Assembly: GCA_044353165.1 (NCBI GenBank) | Contig: JBILCM010000003.1 | Coordinates: 1-64,000, forward strand | Source: JBILCM01 sp044353165 | Lineage (GTDB): Bacteria; Bacillota; Bacilli; Paenibacillales; YIM-B00363 | Direction: 5' to 3' | Length of the DNA: 64,000 nt | Shown here: positions 8,625-17,381 of the stretch, piece after piece | Layout: every line of letters starts with the position of its first letter | Numbering within the stretch: position 1 is the stretch's first letter | The notes under the pieces: generated by a model | Seen by the model: the letters and a program-made list of their open reading frames with translations, nothing else | Databases searched by the model: none | Told to the model about the DNA's origin: nothing | Translations under genes and position numbers: made by a program

Positions 8625-8738
8625 ATTATTGCGGCAACAGTCTGAATCATATCACAGCCAGAAGCACTCTGCAACATGTAGTAAAAATTGCACAATCATG
8701 CAACATTTGAACTTTAAACATCAAATAAATCGTCTTAT

Positions 8739-8963
8739 TTAATCGCGATTTCCTTCTGTTCCTTCACGCGGGGCAACCATAAGGATTTTCTTCATGCGCG
8801 CTTCGAACTTTGCCCGAGGAATCAGAACACTGTGCTGACAACCACGACATTTAATCCGGATATCCATACCCATGCGAATGATCTCCATTTCATTCGTTCC
8901 ACACGGATGCGGTTTCTTCATGAATACAACGTCACCCATCCCGTATTCTTTAGATGAACTCAT
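8739..8963 (-). CDS. DUF951 family protein (YyzM-like)
   Basis: This small basic protein of 74 residues matches the DUF951 family found between rpsF and spo0J in Bacillales. It has the typical GMGDVVFMKKPHPCGTNEME start and RIKCRGCQHSVLIPR, with Cys21 and the CRGC pair suggesting zinc binding. Function is unknown. It lies 17 bases behind the MscS gene and is probably co-transcribed with it. Confidence 0.88.
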   Translation of the reverse strand: MSSSKEYGMGDVVFMKKPHPCGTNEMEIIRMGMDIRIKCRGCQHSVLIPRAKFEARMKKILMVAPREGTEGNRD

Positions 8964-8980
8964 TATCTGAAGCCCCCATT

Positions 8981-9853
8981 CTATTCCGTTCGTTGCAGAG
9001 CAATCACTTTCGGGTATGGTGTCTCTATCCCTGCTTTCTCTAATGCTAGTTTGATCGCGGCATTCAGTCGTCTCGTTACACCATGATGTGTCATAGGTTT
9101 ACATTCGAATGTGATGCGAATCATGACCTCAGACATAGAGATTGTTTGCACGCCTAAAACTTCAGGTTCCTTCAACACCTGTTCATTCTGTTCAAACTCA
9201 AGGTGAACAGTCTGCTTCAAGACATCTAGCGCTTTGTGCAAGTCTGTCCCATACGCTATAGAGACGTCTATATAGCCAACCGAATTATGAATCGAATAAT
9301 TGGTTACCTCTGTGATAGCACCATTCGGAATGATATGTACTTCACCGGTCCAACTTTTGATTTTCGTAACACGCAGTCCAATTTCTTCAACAGTCCCTTG
9401 AAAATTCCCTGTTTTTATAACATCACCCACGCCGAATTGATCCTCAAAAATGATAAAGAAACCCGTAATAATATCTTTCACAAGACTTTGTGCGCCAAAT
9501 CCGATCGCTAAACCAAGAACACCCGCCCCAGCAATTAAGGGTAGAAGGTTGACACCAAGTTCGCTCAATATCATCAATATCACAATAAAATTCACGGTAT
9601 AGGACACTATATTTTTGACAAGTCTTCCGATGGTCTGCGCTCTTCGTTGATCAATTCGCATGGGAACCGTTAACCTCTGATTCCGATCTTGGAAAATATG
9701 CTTTGCGGCGCGACCTATAATCCCTATGAAAAGTCTCCCTGCCGCGATGTAAAATACTATCTTAGCTAAAATCCAGCCAATCTCCATCCAAACTTCTGGT
9801 TTTACAAAAGGGTTGAGCCATGCGGTCACATCATTCAATAGCGTTTGGGCCAC
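8981..9853 (-). CDS. small-conductance mechanosensitive channel (MscS family)
   Basis: MscS-type channels release solutes on hypo-osmotic shock. The 290 residues contain about three hydrophobic helices (about 20-40, 65-90, 95-125). The pore helix carries GAGVLGLAIGFGAQSLVKD, and the beta domain follows with FEDQFGVGDVIKTGNFQGTV and VHIIPNGAI. The position between DUF951 and DUF3343 genes matches the B. subtilis yyaF-yyaD neighbourhood in general type. Confidence 0.92.
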   Translation of the reverse strand: MAQTLLNDVTAWLNPFVKPEVWMEIGWILAKIVFYIAAGRLFIGIIGRAAKHIFQDRNQRLTVPMRIDQRRAQTIGRLVKNIVSYTVNFIVILMILSELGVNLLPLIAGAGVLGLAIGFGAQSLVKDIITGFFIIFEDQFGVGDVIKTGNFQGTVEEIGLRVTKIKSWTGEVHIIPNGAITEVTNYSIHNSVGYIDVSIAYGTDLHKALDVLKQTVHLEFEQNEQVLKEPEVLGVQTISMSEVMIRITFECKPMTHHGVTRRLNAAIKLALEKAGIETPYPKVIALQRTE

Positions 9854-9888
9854 ATTTGTTCACTCCTCTATCCGGATTTAACCATTCA

Positions 9889-10122
9889 CTAGACTGTAAT
9901 GGTAACATATTCGTTGTCTTGTTTGAAATAAATGCCGTGAATTTCAATGCGTTCACTACGTACAATCGCCTTCACTTGTTCGAGGTCCTCCGCATAAAAT
10001 CCAATAGACAATGCACAACCCGCTGTAATTTCTTTCGGTGTTGGCCGTGTATCTATTTCAAGATCGGCGTATTCTAACAACATCTCAGCTCTCAGCGCTT
10101 GCTGTGTGGAATCGAACGACAT
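9889..10122 (-). CDS. DUF3343 protein (putative Se/S carrier-like)
   Basis: This is a 77-residue protein starting MSFDSTQQALRAEML, with ribosome-binding site GGGAGG just upstream of the ATG at 10122. A longer reading to 10293 would overlap yyaC and is not supported. It contains TAGCALSIGF with a single conserved Cys, typical of DUF3343, a family annotated as a Se/S-carrier-like protein that often accompanies TIGR01977-type cysteine desulfurases. Such an aminotransferase is encoded just beyond yyaC here. A sulfur or selenium transfer role is inference. Confidence 0.75.
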   Translation of the reverse strand: MSFDSTQQALRAEMLLEYADLEIDTRPTPKEITAGCALSIGFYAEDLEQVKAIVRSERIEIHGIYFKQDNEYVTITV

Positions 10123-10240
10123 GATATATCCTCCCAATGGCAACATCAGCTTCCCTTCATCAAAATCGTCGCAGGTATATTTTGGCATGCGATTCCCCAT
10201 AATAAACATGATATGAAATGTTCGGACAGGTGGGATTTTC

Positions 10241-10831
10241 ATGAACTTCCCAATGCGTTCAAATTCATTTTTAGGAAAACTCAGAAAGAACACCGCTGGC
10301 TATATTTCGGTTCAACACACACAACCTGATGCAATCGAACAATTGAGTGAAAGCATACATCAGCATTTGTTAACTGTGCCGAATTATCGACCTATCGTCG
10401 TTCTGTGTGTTGGCACTGACCGTTCCACAGGTGATGCCCTTGGACCTTTGGTCGGCAGTGCTTTAATGAGTACTACAAATACGCCTATCTACGGAACTCT
10501 GAATGATCCTGTACATGCATTGAATTTAACGGAACGTGTTGAATCCATTCAACGAAGCTTTGTACAACCCTACATTTTGGCAATTGATGCATGTCTTGGC
10601 CAAACATCGAGTGTCGGAACAATTCATGCAGGTGAAGGTCCAGTAAAACCTGGTGCAGGTGTGAAGAAAGAATTGCCTCCCGTAGGTGAGTATCATATAA
10701 CAGGCGTTGTGAATATAAGCGGTTATATGGAGTTTTATGTTTTGCAAAACACTCGCTTATCATTGGTTTTTCAGATGTCAGAAGTTATTGCAGACTCACT
10801 CAGAGCGGCGTTGCAGCACCGAAACCACTGA
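10241..10831 (+). CDS. yyaC: spore protease YyaC
   Basis: This belongs to the YyaC family of putative sporulation proteins related to the Gpr-like DUF1256 peptidases. The 196 residues contain VVLCVGTDRSTGDALGPLVG near residue 54 and ILAIDACLGQ near 112, both family signatures. It is the only plus-strand gene in the left arm. It diverges from the DUF3343 gene and converges with the aminotransferase, leaving only two bases between stop codons. A sigma-F or sigma-G type promoter is expected from B. subtilis but was not clearly seen. Confidence 0.9.
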   Translation: MNFPMRSNSFLGKLRKNTAGYISVQHTQPDAIEQLSESIHQHLLTVPNYRPIVVLCVGTDRSTGDALGPLVGSALMSTTNTPIYGTLNDPVHALNLTERVESIQRSFVQPYILAIDACLGQTSSVGTIHAGEGPVKPGAGVKKELPPVGEYHITGVVNISGYMEFYVLQNTRLSLVFQMSEVIADSLRAALQHRNH

Positions 10832-10833
10832 CC

Positions 10834-11994
10834 TTACGCATGATATTGTGTTTGAATTTGTTTCACCGCATCAATGAAATAGTCAACGTCATCCGTTGTG
10901 TTAAAGTGGCTAAAACTTACCCTAACTGCGCCTGTTTTGTCCGTTCCTGCACTGATGTGCGCCAAGGGAGCGCAATGGAAACCCGCTCGAACGGCAATGC
11001 CAAAATGTTGATCTAGAATAAATGTCAGTTCAGCGCTATCGATCTCCTTCATGACGAAAGAAACAATGCCTGTTCTCGGCTTCCCGATCTTGGGCCCTAA
11101 TATGTTGATGTTCTGCAATGCTATCAAGCCTTCCATCAATCGCTGCGTTAGAGCCCACTCGTGCGCATATAAATTAAGGGGCGATTGCTTTTGAACAAAA
11201 TCAACTCCAGCTCCGAGTCCAGCAATCCCAGGTGTGTTCGGCGTTCCGGATTCATATCGATCCGGTCGGACTGTCGGTTGTAATACGGCTTCCGACTGAC
11301 TTCCTGTACCCCCGAAAAATATGGGTGTAAGATCAATGTCAGGAGAAATGAACAATCCACCTGTCCCTTGGGGCCCGTACAACGCTTTGTGCCCAGGGAA
11401 TGCAAGCATGTCTATCGCTAAACTTGACACTTGAATCGGCAGCACACCTGCTGACTGCGCTGCATCAACAAGTAATTTAACTCCGCGCGCTTTAAAGATT
11501 TCGCTAATTTCCTCCAATGGAGCAATACTGCCTAATACATTCGAGCTATGATTGATAACCGCAAGTCGAGTGTTGGATTGGATACACTCTTGCAGTTGTT
11601 TCAAATTCAGTGTTCCATCTTCTGAAGTTTCAACATATGTGACTTGGACATTCCTATTTATTCTCAACCATTCTAAGGGACGTCTTACAGAATTGTGTTC
11701 AACAGCGCTACAAATCACATGTTCCCCATCTTGAACAAATCCAATAATCGCAAGATTTAGCGCCATTGTCGTGTTTAATGTAAAGACGATGTCATTCGGA
11801 TTGTAAACTTGGAACAATTCAGCAATTTTCTTTCTCGTCTGAAAAAGAATTCGACTTGCTTGCATGGCCATACGATGGCTTCCCCTGCCAGGATTCGCTC
11901 CACTCTCTGCCAATACGCGACACATCGCCTCCATAACTCCGGACGGTTTCGGCCACGTTGTAGCGGCATTGTCGAAATAAAATCTTCTCTCCAT
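10834..11994 (-). CDS. class V aminotransferase, cysteine desulfurase family
   Basis: This PLP enzyme of 386 residues begins RRFYFDNAATTWPKPSGVME. It has the TIGR01977-like pattern with HSSNVLGSI, DAAQSAGVLP and the lysine-bearing FPGHKALYGPQGTGGL (Lys near 204). FHCAPLAH near residue 343 supplies the cysteine position used for persulfide formation. It probably removes sulfur (or selenium) from cysteine. Its neighbour beyond yyaC is a DUF3343 protein, a known partner in other genomes. It follows the parAB terminator on the same strand. Confidence 0.88.
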   Translation of the reverse strand: MERRFYFDNAATTWPKPSGVMEAMCRVLAESGANPGRGSHRMAMQASRILFQTRKKIAELFQVYNPNDIVFTLNTTMALNLAIIGFVQDGEHVICSAVEHNSVRRPLEWLRINRNVQVTYVETSEDGTLNLKQLQECIQSNTRLAVINHSSNVLGSIAPLEEISEIFKARGVKLLVDAAQSAGVLPIQVSSLAIDMLAFPGHKALYGPQGTGGLFISPDIDLTPIFFGGTGSQSEAVLQPTVRPDRYESGTPNTPGIAGLGAGVDFVQKQSPLNLYAHEWALTQRLMEGLIALQNINILGPKIGKPRTGIVSFVMKEIDSAELTFILDQHFGIAVRAGFHCAPLAHISAGTDKTGAVRVSFSHFNTTDDVDYFIDAVKQIQTQYHA

Positions 11995-12013
11995 GCCGAC
12001 CTCCTATGAATGA

Positions 12014-12056
12014 TAAAAACAGCATACCTCGTCAAAAATAAGACAACTGTATGCTG
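12014..12056 (-). terminator. intrinsic terminator of the parA-parB operon
   Basis: CAGCATAC (12020-12027) pairs with GTATGCTG (12049-12056), with partial pairing inside, and the minus strand continues into TTTTT. It lies ten bases after the parB stop. Confidence 0.75.
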
Positions 12057-12065
12057 AATCGATAT

Positions 12066-12917
12066 TCATTTTGTTTTATCTTGAATGACGTCCAACAAAC
12101 GTTGCAATTCTTCCTGAGAGTAGTAAAGAATTTCGATTTTGCCTTTTCCTTTGTTTGGTTTGATCCTTACAGTCGTGCTCAGAAGTTCTTGCAATTCATC
12201 TTCCATAGCTGTTAAATATGGGTCTTTACGTGTGCTTGTTGCTTTGGATTGTTTCTTTTTTTGCGTTTCCAACTGACGAATCATATCTTCAAGCTCGCGG
12301 ACACTCCATTGTTCTTGAATAGTGCGATCCGCGAGTTCTGCAATTAACTTTGGGTTGCTGACTCCAGCTATAGCACGTGCATGCCCCATAGATAATGTTC
12401 CACGTGAAACATGGTCTTTCACTCGTTCGGGGAGACGCAAGAGACGCAAAAAATTTGCGATGTGTGATCTGGATTTGCCTACCTTCATAGATAGTTCTTC
12501 TTGGGTTAAAGAGAATGTGTCCATGATGTTTTGATAAGCAGTCGCAATTTCCATGGCATTCAGATCTTCACGTTGCAAATTTTCAATGAGAGCAATTTCC
12601 ATGACTTGGCGATCCGTGAATTCCTTCACAACCGCTGGTATGGTCACAAGTCCAGCCTGTTTCGATGCTCTCCATCTTCGCTCGCCCGCTATAATCTCAT
12701 AACCCCTCAACACAGCACGCACAATAATCGGCTGAATCACACCGTGTTGTTGAATCGACGAAGCAAGTTCTTCAATACCTACAAGATCGAAATGTTTTCG
12801 AGGTTGATAGGGATTCGCCCTTAGTTGCGTCAGCGGAATCTCTATGACCTTGTCTTCTTCTTTGATGTGTAGAGCCGGAATTAGAGCGTCTAACCCTCTG
12901 CCCAGACGTTTATTCAC
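12066..12917 (-). CDS. parB: chromosome-partitioning protein ParB (Spo0J)
   Basis: ParB binds parS and spreads as a CTP-dependent clamp to load condensin and stimulate ParA. The 283 residues begin MNKRLGRGLDALIP (ParA-interaction peptide). The N-terminal clamp follows with ANPYQPRKHFD and the CTP-binding motif GERRWRA. ALIENLQREDLN and the HTH VGKSRSHIANFLRLLRLP come next, then a C-terminal dimerisation domain. The start is GTG overlapping parA by eight bases. A parS site lies inside the gene. Confidence 0.96.
   Translation of the reverse strand: MNKRLGRGLDALIPALHIKEEDKVIEIPLTQLRANPYQPRKHFDLVGIEELASSIQQHGVIQPIIVRAVLRGYEIIAGERRWRASKQAGLVTIPAVVKEFTDRQVMEIALIENLQREDLNAMEIATAYQNIMDTFSLTQEELSMKVGKSRSHIANFLRLLRLPERVKDHVSRGTLSMGHARAIAGVSNPKLIAELADRTIQEQWSVRELEDMIRQLETQKKKQSKATSTRKDPYLTAMEDELQELLSTTVRIKPNKGKGKIEILYYSQEELQRLLDVIQDKTK
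12396..12411. promoter_or_regulatory. parS site within parB
   Basis: TGTTCCACGTGAAACA matches the B. subtilis parS consensus TGTTNCACGTGAAACA at every position. As in B. subtilis, one parS lies inside the parB gene. Confidence 0.95.
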
Positions 12918-13671
12918 TAGCGATCACTTCTTTTGCTAACTCCATATAAACTTCGGCTCCTTTGGATTTTGCATCATAGGTGATAATAGACTGCCCATGG
13001 CTCGGCGCCTCACTCAATCTTACGTTCCTAGGAATAATGGTTCTGTACACTTTATCTTGAAAATATTTTTTCACTTCCTCAATAACCTGTATCCCTAGAT
13101 TTGTTCTCGCATCAAACATGGTTAATAAAACACCTTCGATTTGCAAAGATGTATTGAGATGTTTTTGCACAAGTCGAACTGAATTTAGCAATTGACTTAA
13201 ACCTTCAAGCGCATAGTATTCACACTGAATAGGGATAATTACGGAATCAGAGGCTGTTAAGGAGTTAACCGTGAGAATACCCAAAGAAGGTGGACAATCA
13301 ATAAGAATGTAATCAAACATGTGTCGTATGAGTTGAAGTGATTTCTTGAGACGAACTTCTCTGGAGAATGTGGGGACGAGTTCGATTTCTGCGCCCGCAA
13401 GTTGGATTGTTGCCGGCATGATTTTGAAGTTCGGGATATTCGTATCGACAATGGCATCCTTGGGATGGATATCATTAATTAGCACGTCATATACACAATA
13501 AACAACGTCTGCTTTGTTAATCCCGATTCCACTGGTTGAATTGCCCTGAGGATCAATATCAACCAACAAAACCTTCTTGCCTAGCGATGCAAGGGAAGCC
13601 CCTAAATTAACGGATGTTGTTGTCTTACCAACTCCGCCTTTCTGGTTTGTGATTGCGATAATCTTGGACAA
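12910..13671 (-). CDS. parA: chromosome-partitioning ATPase ParA (Soj)
   Basis: Soj is a Walker-type ATPase that regulates DnaA and works with Spo0J in origin segregation. The 253 residues start IIAITNQKGGVGKTTTSVNL (deviant Walker A at residues 9-17), followed by VLLVDIDPQGN and YILIDCPPSLG. The start codon is TTG with the ribosome-binding site GGAGGTAA. It is first of a two-gene operon with parB. Confidence 0.97.
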   Translation of the reverse strand: MSKIIAITNQKGGVGKTTTSVNLGASLASLGKKVLLVDIDPQGNSTSGIGINKADVVYCVYDVLINDIHPKDAIVDTNIPNFKIMPATIQLAGAEIELVPTFSREVRLKKSLQLIRHMFDYILIDCPPSLGILTVNSLTASDSVIIPIQCEYYALEGLSQLLNSVRLVQKHLNTSLQIEGVLLTMFDARTNLGIQVIEEVKKYFQDKVYRTIIPRNVRLSEAPSHGQSIITYDAKSKGAEVYMELAKEVIASE

Positions 13672-13714
13672 CCTGACTTACCTCCAAACGTTGGATAATG
13701 AAGATTTGATAAGG

Positions 13715-14548
13715 TTATTGCTGGCGTTTTGGTATTTTAATTGTGATCTCATAATGATCCTCATGATCTTGTTCACTTGAAACAACATGCATACCTGAAC
13801 CTTTCACCATATCTAGCGATTGACGAATGGTATTCACAGCAAGTCGGACATCTTTAGAGAAGGAAAATCGTCTAGGCTTTTTTTCATTCGCATTATGAAT
13901 CGATTGCAACCAAAACTCGATACGTTGTTCCGTTTGTTTTACATTCAAGTCTTTCGATACGATATCCTGAAGAATTTTAAGTTGTAATTCTTCATTAGGT
14001 AATGATAGCATCGCACGTGCGTGACGCTCTGTAATCGCGCGTTGTAACAACGCTTGTTTTACAGGTTCGCATAATTGCAGAAGTCTTATTTTATTAGCGA
14101 TCGTAGATTGGCTTTTCCCAAGTCTTTGCGCTAGACTTTCTTGTGTTAATTGGTGAAGTTCAATTAATTTCTGATAAGCGAGCGCTTCCTCAATGGAAGT
14201 TAACCCTTCTCGCTGCAAGTTTTCGATAAGCGAAATAGAAGCAGCCTGGGACTCGTTAAATTCACGAATGATAGCCGGTATTGTAGCCCAACCTAATTTA
14301 ACAACGGCTCGCCAGCGCCGTTCACCGGCAATTATTTCATATTTACCTTCACGCAAGCGGACAACAATAGGTTGAATAACACCGTGGGTTTTAATCGTTT
14401 GACTCAGCTCATCAATACGATCATTGTCAAAAACAGATCTGGGTTGATAAGGGCTGGGAACAATCTGATCAACGGGTACCATTCTTAAATCATCAGATCC
14501 ATGTTGATCTGATAAACCTAGTAAACGATTGATTTGCTCTTTCATCAT
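13715..14548 (-). CDS. noc: nucleoid occlusion protein Noc
   Basis: Noc is a ParB paralogue that binds NBS sites and membranes, and blocks Z-ring assembly over the nucleoid. The start MMKEQINRLLGLSDQ is an amphipathic N-terminal helix as needed for membrane targeting; an upstream ATG adding 19 residues was rejected. CTP-binding GERRWRAVVKLG, ENLQREGLTS and HTH LGKSQSTIANKIRLLQL are present. A location next to rsmG, separate from parAB, identifies it as Noc rather than Spo0J. Confidence 0.92.
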   Translation of the reverse strand: MMKEQINRLLGLSDQHGSDDLRMVPVDQIVPSPYQPRSVFDNDRIDELSQTIKTHGVIQPIVVRLREGKYEIIAGERRWRAVVKLGWATIPAIIREFNESQAASISLIENLQREGLTSIEEALAYQKLIELHQLTQESLAQRLGKSQSTIANKIRLLQLCEPVKQALLQRAITERHARAMLSLPNEELQLKILQDIVSKDLNVKQTEQRIEFWLQSIHNANEKKPRRFSFSKDVRLAVNTIRQSLDMVKGSGMHVVSSEQDHEDHYEITIKIPKRQQ

Positions 14549-14684
14549 CTTAACACACCATGCTTTCAATGGTTGATTGCGAGACGTTGAAGATCGCAAT
14601 CGCAAATTGTATTCATTTCATTATCTACGTTAATTCGATGCGGCGCAACCATTTCTTGCCGTTTATTAAAAACATAATCTGGAT

Positions 14685-14700
14685 TGTTCCACGTGAAACA
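14685..14700. promoter_or_regulatory. parS site between noc and rsmG
   Basis: TGTTCCACGTGAAACA is a perfect parS match, 2.3 kb from the first copy and just after the rsmG stop codon. It is the second of two perfect sites in the window. Confidence 0.95.
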
Positions 14701-14702
14701 AA

Positions 14703-15437
14703 TCATCGCTTTCTGCGCAGTAGAGGTTGCTTCGCAGGTTCGCCCGGTTTTCTTGGGTAAATAGAAGGTGTAGCTTGTACTTTATCAATTTGGATCAAGT
14801 GTCTTTTGGAACCGTCGATGGGAAGCGAAAATTCCTGAATCCCCTTAAGTCTCCCGCCTAATTGTTGAATTGCGTACGTTGCTTCCTGCAGCTCTTCTTG
14901 AGGATCGGAGCCTTTCATAGCGACGAAGATGCCGCCAACACGGGCAAAAGGCAAACATAATTCGGACAAAATATGCATGCGTGCAACTGCCCTTGCCGTA
15001 ACGAGATCATGTTGTTCCCGATGCTGTTTTAATTTGGCGACATCCTCAGCTCTGCCATGAATACAACGCACATCCTGAAGCTTAAGTTGCTCCGAGAGAT
15101 GTTCAAGAAAAGTAATGCGTTTATGCAACGAATCAACGATAGTGATTTGAAGGTGCGGGAATAAAATCTTAAGCGGGATACTCGGGAAGCCTGCGCCGGA
15201 ACCAATGTCGATCATCGATGAAATGCTATTCATTGAAAGAAAGAAGCTTAGTGTGGCTGAGTCATAAAAATGCTTTTCGTATACTTGACCTTTATCTACT
15301 ATAGCAGTAAGATTCATCCTGCTGTTCCAGTCAATCAAACATGAAAAATAACATTCAAATTGCGCTAATTGCTGAACTGACAAATGTATTGTTTTCTCTG
15401 CTAAATGTTGAACAAACAATGCAACACTATCCGTCAT
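14703..15437 (-). CDS. rsmG: 16S rRNA m7G527 methyltransferase
   Basis: RsmG methylates G527 of 16S rRNA with SAM; its loss gives low-level streptomycin resistance. The 244 residues contain the SAM-binding DIGSGAGFPSIPLKI near 76, the motif VTARAVA near 140, and the C-terminal DKVQATPSIYPRKPGEPAK. Start ATG has GAGGTCA upstream. It lies ten bases after mnmG, the usual gidA-gidB arrangement. Confidence 0.96.
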   Translation of the reverse strand: MTDSVALFVQHLAEKTIHLSVQQLAQFECYFSCLIDWNSRMNLTAIVDKGQVYEKHFYDSATLSFFLSMNSISSMIDIGSGAGFPSIPLKILFPHLQITIVDSLHKRITFLEHLSEQLKLQDVRCIHGRAEDVAKLKQHREQHDLVTARAVARMHILSELCLPFARVGGIFVAMKGSDPQEELQEATYAIQQLGGRLKGIQEFSLPIDGSKRHLIQIDKVQATPSIYPRKPGEPAKQPLLRRKR

Positions 15438-15446
15438 CGGTTGACC

Positions 15447-17360
15447 TCATGATACAGGAACGATCGCCGAGTTCGAGGCGACAGTCTTGTGATAATGCTC
15501 CAAATATACAAGTAAAATGGAAATATCAGCTGGCGTAACACCCGCAATCCGTGAAGCTTGCCCTATGGAAATCGGTCTTATTTGGGCAAGTTTTTGTTTC
15601 GCTTCAGACGCCAATCCATGGACAAGAGAAAAATCTAAACTGTCTGGAATTTTTTTCTTTTCCATTTTCTTCAACCGTTGCACTTGAAGCAGTTGCTTCT
15701 CGATATAACCAACGTATTTCACTTGAATTTCAACTTGTTCTTTCTCTACTTCTGTCAGTTCAAAAGGGGAAGGTAACATACGTTCTATATGACCATAAGT
15801 TATTTCAGGACGACGTAATATAAATGCAGCATCAACCGAGTTCGTCAACAATACCGAACCTGCTTCCGCTAATACAGATTGTACATGTGGCTCAGGACGC
15901 AATTTTGTTTTTGAGAGTCGGTCGACTTCTTGTTCAATATGACATTTTTTCTCCAGAAATCGATCATATCTTTTTTGTGGAATCAAACCGATACGATAAC
16001 CCGTCTCTGTTAAACGTAAATCAGCATTGTCATGCCGAAGAAGCAATCGGTATTCAGCGCGTGACGTGAGCAAGCGATACGGTTCACTCGTCCCTTTCGT
16101 AACCAGATCATCGATCAGAACGCCAATATAAGCTTGTGAACGATCCAGGATGACAGGTTCTTGCATGAGCACTTTTCGTGCTGCATTAATACCTGCCATA
16201 ATTCCCTGCCCCGCAGCCTCTTCATAACCAGAAGTTCCATTAATTTGGCCCGCCGTAAAAAGACCTGGTAGACGCTTGGTCTCAAGAGATGGCCATAATT
16301 GAGTAGGTACGACAGCGTCATATTCAATTGCGTAACCTGTGCGCATCATCTCAACATGCTCCATACCCGGCACGGACCGCAAAATATTTAATTGCACGTC
16401 TTCAGGCATACTTGTGGACAAGCCTTGTACGTAATACTCCGTCGTGTTTCGACCTTCAGGTTCCAAGAAAAGCTGATGTTTAGGTTTATCAGCGAAGCGA
16501 ACAATCTTATCCTCAATGGAAGGGCAATACCTTGGTCCTGTGCCTTCAATCGCTCCCGAAAACATCGGCGCTCGGTGAAGATTATCATTGATAATTTGAT
16601 GTGTTTCGCTTGAGGTGTACGTAAGCCAACATGGTAATTGCGCTTCCTTTGGTGTGATCACTGAGTCGAAAGAAAAGAGCTTTGGATTTTCATCACCAGG
16701 CTGAATTTCCATTCTCGCAAAATCAATCGAATCTTTATGCACTCTCGGCGGAGTTCCCGTTTTGAACCGAACAAGTTCAAAACCCAACTCACGCAAATGT
16801 TCAGATAGTTTTACAGAAGGTTGTTGATTATTTGGGCCACTTTCATACATCAGTTCCCCAATAATGATTTTCCCGCGAAGATAAGTTCCTGTCGTTAGCA
16901 CAACCGCATTTGCGTGATATTGAGCTCCCGTTTTGGTAATACAACCTTTACATTCTCCATCTTCCACAATAAGTGATTCAACCATGCCTTGCCGCAAAGT
17001 TAGATTGGGCGTTTTTTCAATCGTTTCCTTCATCGTCTGTTGGTAAAGAAATTTGTCGGCTTGCGCGCGCAAAGCATGAACAGCCGGGCCCTTCCCTGTA
17101 TTCAACATGCGCATTTGGATGAAGGTTTTATCGATGTTTCTACCCATCTCGCCGCCAAGTGCATCAATTTCACGAACGACATGCCCTTTCGCCGGTCCGC
17201 CTATGGAAGGGTTGCAGGGCATGAATGCAATCATGTCCAAGTTTATCGTCAGCAACAATGTGTTGCAACCCATTCTAGCCGAAGCTAACGCAGCCTCACA
17301 CCCAGCGTGGCCTGCACCAATCACAATGACATCAAATTGACCTGCAACGTAATTTGTCAT
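15447..17360 (-). CDS. mnmG: tRNA uridine-5-carboxymethylaminomethyl modification enzyme, FAD subunit
   Basis: MnmG with MnmE adds the carboxymethylaminomethyl group to U34 of certain tRNAs using FAD, NADH and folate. The 637 residues begin with the Rossmann motif DVIVIGAGHAGCEAALA and the family motif PCNPSIGGPAKGHVV. GTYLRGKIIIGE, GLFTAGQINGTSGYEEAAGQG and TSRAEYRLLLRHDNAD follow. It is flanked by its partner mnmE and by rsmG in one operon. Confidence 0.97.
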   Translation of the reverse strand: MTNYVAGQFDVIVIGAGHAGCEAALASARMGCNTLLLTINLDMIAFMPCNPSIGGPAKGHVVREIDALGGEMGRNIDKTFIQMRMLNTGKGPAVHALRAQADKFLYQQTMKETIEKTPNLTLRQGMVESLIVEDGECKGCITKTGAQYHANAVVLTTGTYLRGKIIIGELMYESGPNNQQPSVKLSEHLRELGFELVRFKTGTPPRVHKDSIDFARMEIQPGDENPKLFSFDSVITPKEAQLPCWLTYTSSETHQIINDNLHRAPMFSGAIEGTGPRYCPSIEDKIVRFADKPKHQLFLEPEGRNTTEYYVQGLSTSMPEDVQLNILRSVPGMEHVEMMRTGYAIEYDAVVPTQLWPSLETKRLPGLFTAGQINGTSGYEEAAGQGIMAGINAARKVLMQEPVILDRSQAYIGVLIDDLVTKGTSEPYRLLTSRAEYRLLLRHDNADLRLTETGYRIGLIPQKRYDRFLEKKCHIEQEVDRLSKTKLRPEPHVQSVLAEAGSVLLTNSVDAAFILRRPEITYGHIERMLPSPFELTEVEKEQVEIQVKYVGYIEKQLLQVQRLKKMEKKKIPDSLDFSLVHGLASEAKQKLAQIRPISIGQASRIAGVTPADISILLVYLEHYHKTVASNSAIVPVS

Positions 17361-17381
17361 AAGTATACCCCCTTGTATTGA

